The notes under the pieces: generated by a model | Told to the model about the DNA's origin: nothing | Seen by the model: only the letters and a program-made list of their open reading frames with translations | Databases searched by the model: none | Made by a program: the position numbers and the translations under genes | IMG/VR virus record: IMGVR_UViG_3300042465_002707 | Coordinates: 1 to 39,668 of that record | DNA: 39,668 nt | Reading direction: 5' to 3' (one strand) | Source: a virus | In this document: positions 38,865 to 39,668 of the stretch, in pieces | How positions within the stretch are numbered: position 1 is the stretch's first letter | How the letters are laid out: each line of letters starts with the position of its first letter

Positions 38865-39451
38865 GAGTCGTTGGAAATCTTGAACCGTTCTGAGAGGTCT
38901 TTCACAACGGACAGTTGAAAAAAAAACACGTTTCCCGTTTCAATCAGGTGCTTGATGTGGTCGCACTTCTCTTTGTGAATGTCATCGTTGACGGTGTGTG
39001 GATCTTCATCCTCACGAACAAGGTCGGTAGCTATTAGGTTGATAAGCACGTCCAACGGTATCACTTCATCCTTAATGGTCTTTAGGCGTGTCAGGATAGC
39101 CCCCGCTTCAATCAGTTTGCCTTTAGCCAAAGCGGTATTCACATCCTCAACCGTCTGGTCGAATAGTTCAGGGCTTATACGGGCTGTCAGGTATTCATAC
39201 GCTTGCATATTTGCCGCAATGCGTTTCATCGGGTTTCCCATGCCTTCGGGGAACTCATACCACGCTTTGCCCGTATGGTCAGCGAACATGAACCGAAGGT
39301 CTTTCTTGTCAACTGGCTTAACCCACCGTTTGGAAATGAAAGCTAATTGTTCCTGCTCAGTCCAAAAGGAATCAAGCCCTTTGTTCCTAACGAAATCGGC
39401 TACCGCGTCATCGTCAAGTCTCTGGAGTATCTTACTTGTTAATCCCTTCAA
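38771..39451 (-). CDS. Tail assembly chaperone-like protein (226 aa)
   Basis: A 226-residue helical protein that starts with TTG (39449-39451), 11 bases after the preceding stop; no ATG is available before residue 55. It contains YEYLTARISPELFDQTVEDVNTALAKGK and ends after NVFFFQL...NSDKG. It lies before the tape measure gene and overlaps the -1 frame at 38595, so it fits the G-type tail assembly chaperone, larger than lambda G. The FFF codons (176-178) form a T9 slippery run. Function inferred from order and frame layout. Confidence 0.7.
   Translation of the reverse strand: MKGLTSKILQRLDDDAVADFVRNKGLDSFWTEQEQLAFISKRWVKPVDKKDLRFMFADHTGKAWYEFPEGMGNPMKRIAANMQAYEYLTARISPELFDQTVEDVNTALAKGKLIEAGAILTRLKTIKDEVIPLDVLINLIATDLVREDEDPHTVNDDIHKEKCDHIKHLIETGNVFFFQLSVVKDLSERFKISNDSWKMLLTGWQEALKEARNERNILLSMNSDKG
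38918..38926 (-). other. Candidate -1 frameshift site (T9 run)
   Basis: Nine T in a row on the mRNA strand, read GTG TTT TTT TTT CAA in the zero frame. The -1 frame opens only four codons earlier (stop at 38940-38942) and continues into 38595-38864. A ribosomal -1 slip, or slippage of RNA polymerase, would give a fused protein of about 285 residues. Confidence 0.6.
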
Positions 39452-39462
39452 TTTGTTCTTGT

Positions 39463-39668
39463 TTATTCTACTTTCTCAGCCCTAATATTCAGTAGCTTCA
39501 ATTGGTCGGGTTCATCAGTCAGTTCACAGCCATAAACATCAAACGTTGAGCCGTTACACGCTATCCTGTAAATTACCGTTCCACCAACAAATTCAGTTCT
39601 TGCAACTATGATGTTCTCGTGCTGTTCGGGATCGGTCTTTAAGAATACTGATTCGCCCAGTTTAAAAC
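39463..39668 (-). CDS. Small hypothetical protein, remaining part (window edge)
   Basis: This is the same gene as at 1-156, here cut after the second codon at the window end; it supplies the C-terminal end (TDEPDQLKLLNIRAEKVE, stop at 39463). On the circular map the full protein has about 69 residues. The part shared with 1-152 differs by one synonymous base. No motif recognised; it precedes the tail-chaperone-like gene by 11 bases. Confidence 0.75.
   Translation of the reverse strand, partial: FKLGESVFLKTDPEQHENIIVARTEFVGGTVIYRIACNGSTFDVYGCELTDEPDQLKLLNIRAEKVE
39517..39668. repeat. Terminal direct repeat, right copy
   Basis: This is the second copy of the 152-base repeat found at bases 1-152, identical except at 39643. 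The match is exact for the first 126 bases, then one mismatch and 25 more matching bases. The overlap closes the genome at about 39,516 bp. Confidence 0.9.

Noticed and set aside
457-39485. Plus-strand open frames of 60-168 codons across the window
   Set aside because: All lie opposite well-supported minus-strand genes, show unnatural composition and have no overlaps or spacing that suggest an operon; treated as shadows.
1-39668. tRNA or tmRNA genes
   Set aside because: No cloverleaf with a TTC-type T loop and CCA-compatible end was found by eye; the branched fold at 11850-11919 does not have tRNA arm lengths.

Overview
This window is a complete or nearly complete tailed-phage genome of about 39.5 kb, probably infecting a member of the Bacteroidota. 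Bases 1-152 recur at 39517-39668 with one mismatch, so the map closes into a circle of about 39,516 bp. Every supportable gene lies on the minus strand, packed with 4-base ATGA overlaps. The host guess rests on promoters that read TTTG-N19-TAnnTTTG on the minus strand (the Bacteroidota -33/-7 pattern), on few clear Shine-Dalgarno sites, and on Bacteroidota-phage protein types such as the DUF3127-like OB-fold and the DnaA domain-IV protein. I saw no integrase, excisionase or CI-like repressor and no tRNA, so a lytic lifestyle is likelier. The tape measure and tail genes, with no sheath seen, suggest a siphovirus.

Layout in transcription order (descending coordinates, across the circle). Late module: small tail-region proteins (1348 to 153), a tail-assembly chaperone pair with a likely -1 frameshift (39451-38595), tape measure (38565-36304), tail-tip proteins (36320-32870) and a fibre/decoration-like protein (32867-32343). 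Next comes a sugar-modification cassette: a GT-A glycosyltransferase, an asparagine-synthase-like amidotransferase, an LpxA-like hexapeptide acyltransferase and two more GT-A glycosyltransferases. These surround a probable tail-tube gene (28925-28380). Then follow a scaffold-like protein (26905), major capsid protein (25911), connector-type proteins, portal (23123), Mu-F-like head protein (21288), a lectin-like receptor-binding candidate (20435-18378), small membrane proteins including a holin candidate (17819), and a metallophosphoesterase (17450-16434) closed by a strong terminator.

A second region (16175-12281) holds small unknown genes, the lysis cassette (M15 endolysin 15437-15018 and two overlapping spanin-like genes) and a Dam-like methylase. 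It is cut into modules by a 19-bp palindrome that occurs four times in the window. From 12500 to 11837 lies an AT-rich gap with TACTGTAAA iterons (candidate origin) and a branched RNA-like fold. The replication and recombination module follows: prim-pol/DUF3987 primase-helicase, SF2 helicase, VRR-NUC nuclease, a conserved partner protein, YqaJ exonuclease, an OB-fold protein and the DnaA domain-IV protein. Small membrane proteins, a ParB-methyltransferase fusion and the terminase pair close the circle.

The most unusual part is the virion-operon cassette that joins glutamine-dependent amidation, acyl transfer and three glycosyltransferases. It could decorate the virion or remodel host surface glycans during infection. 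All functional calls come from motif reading; no database search was possible.
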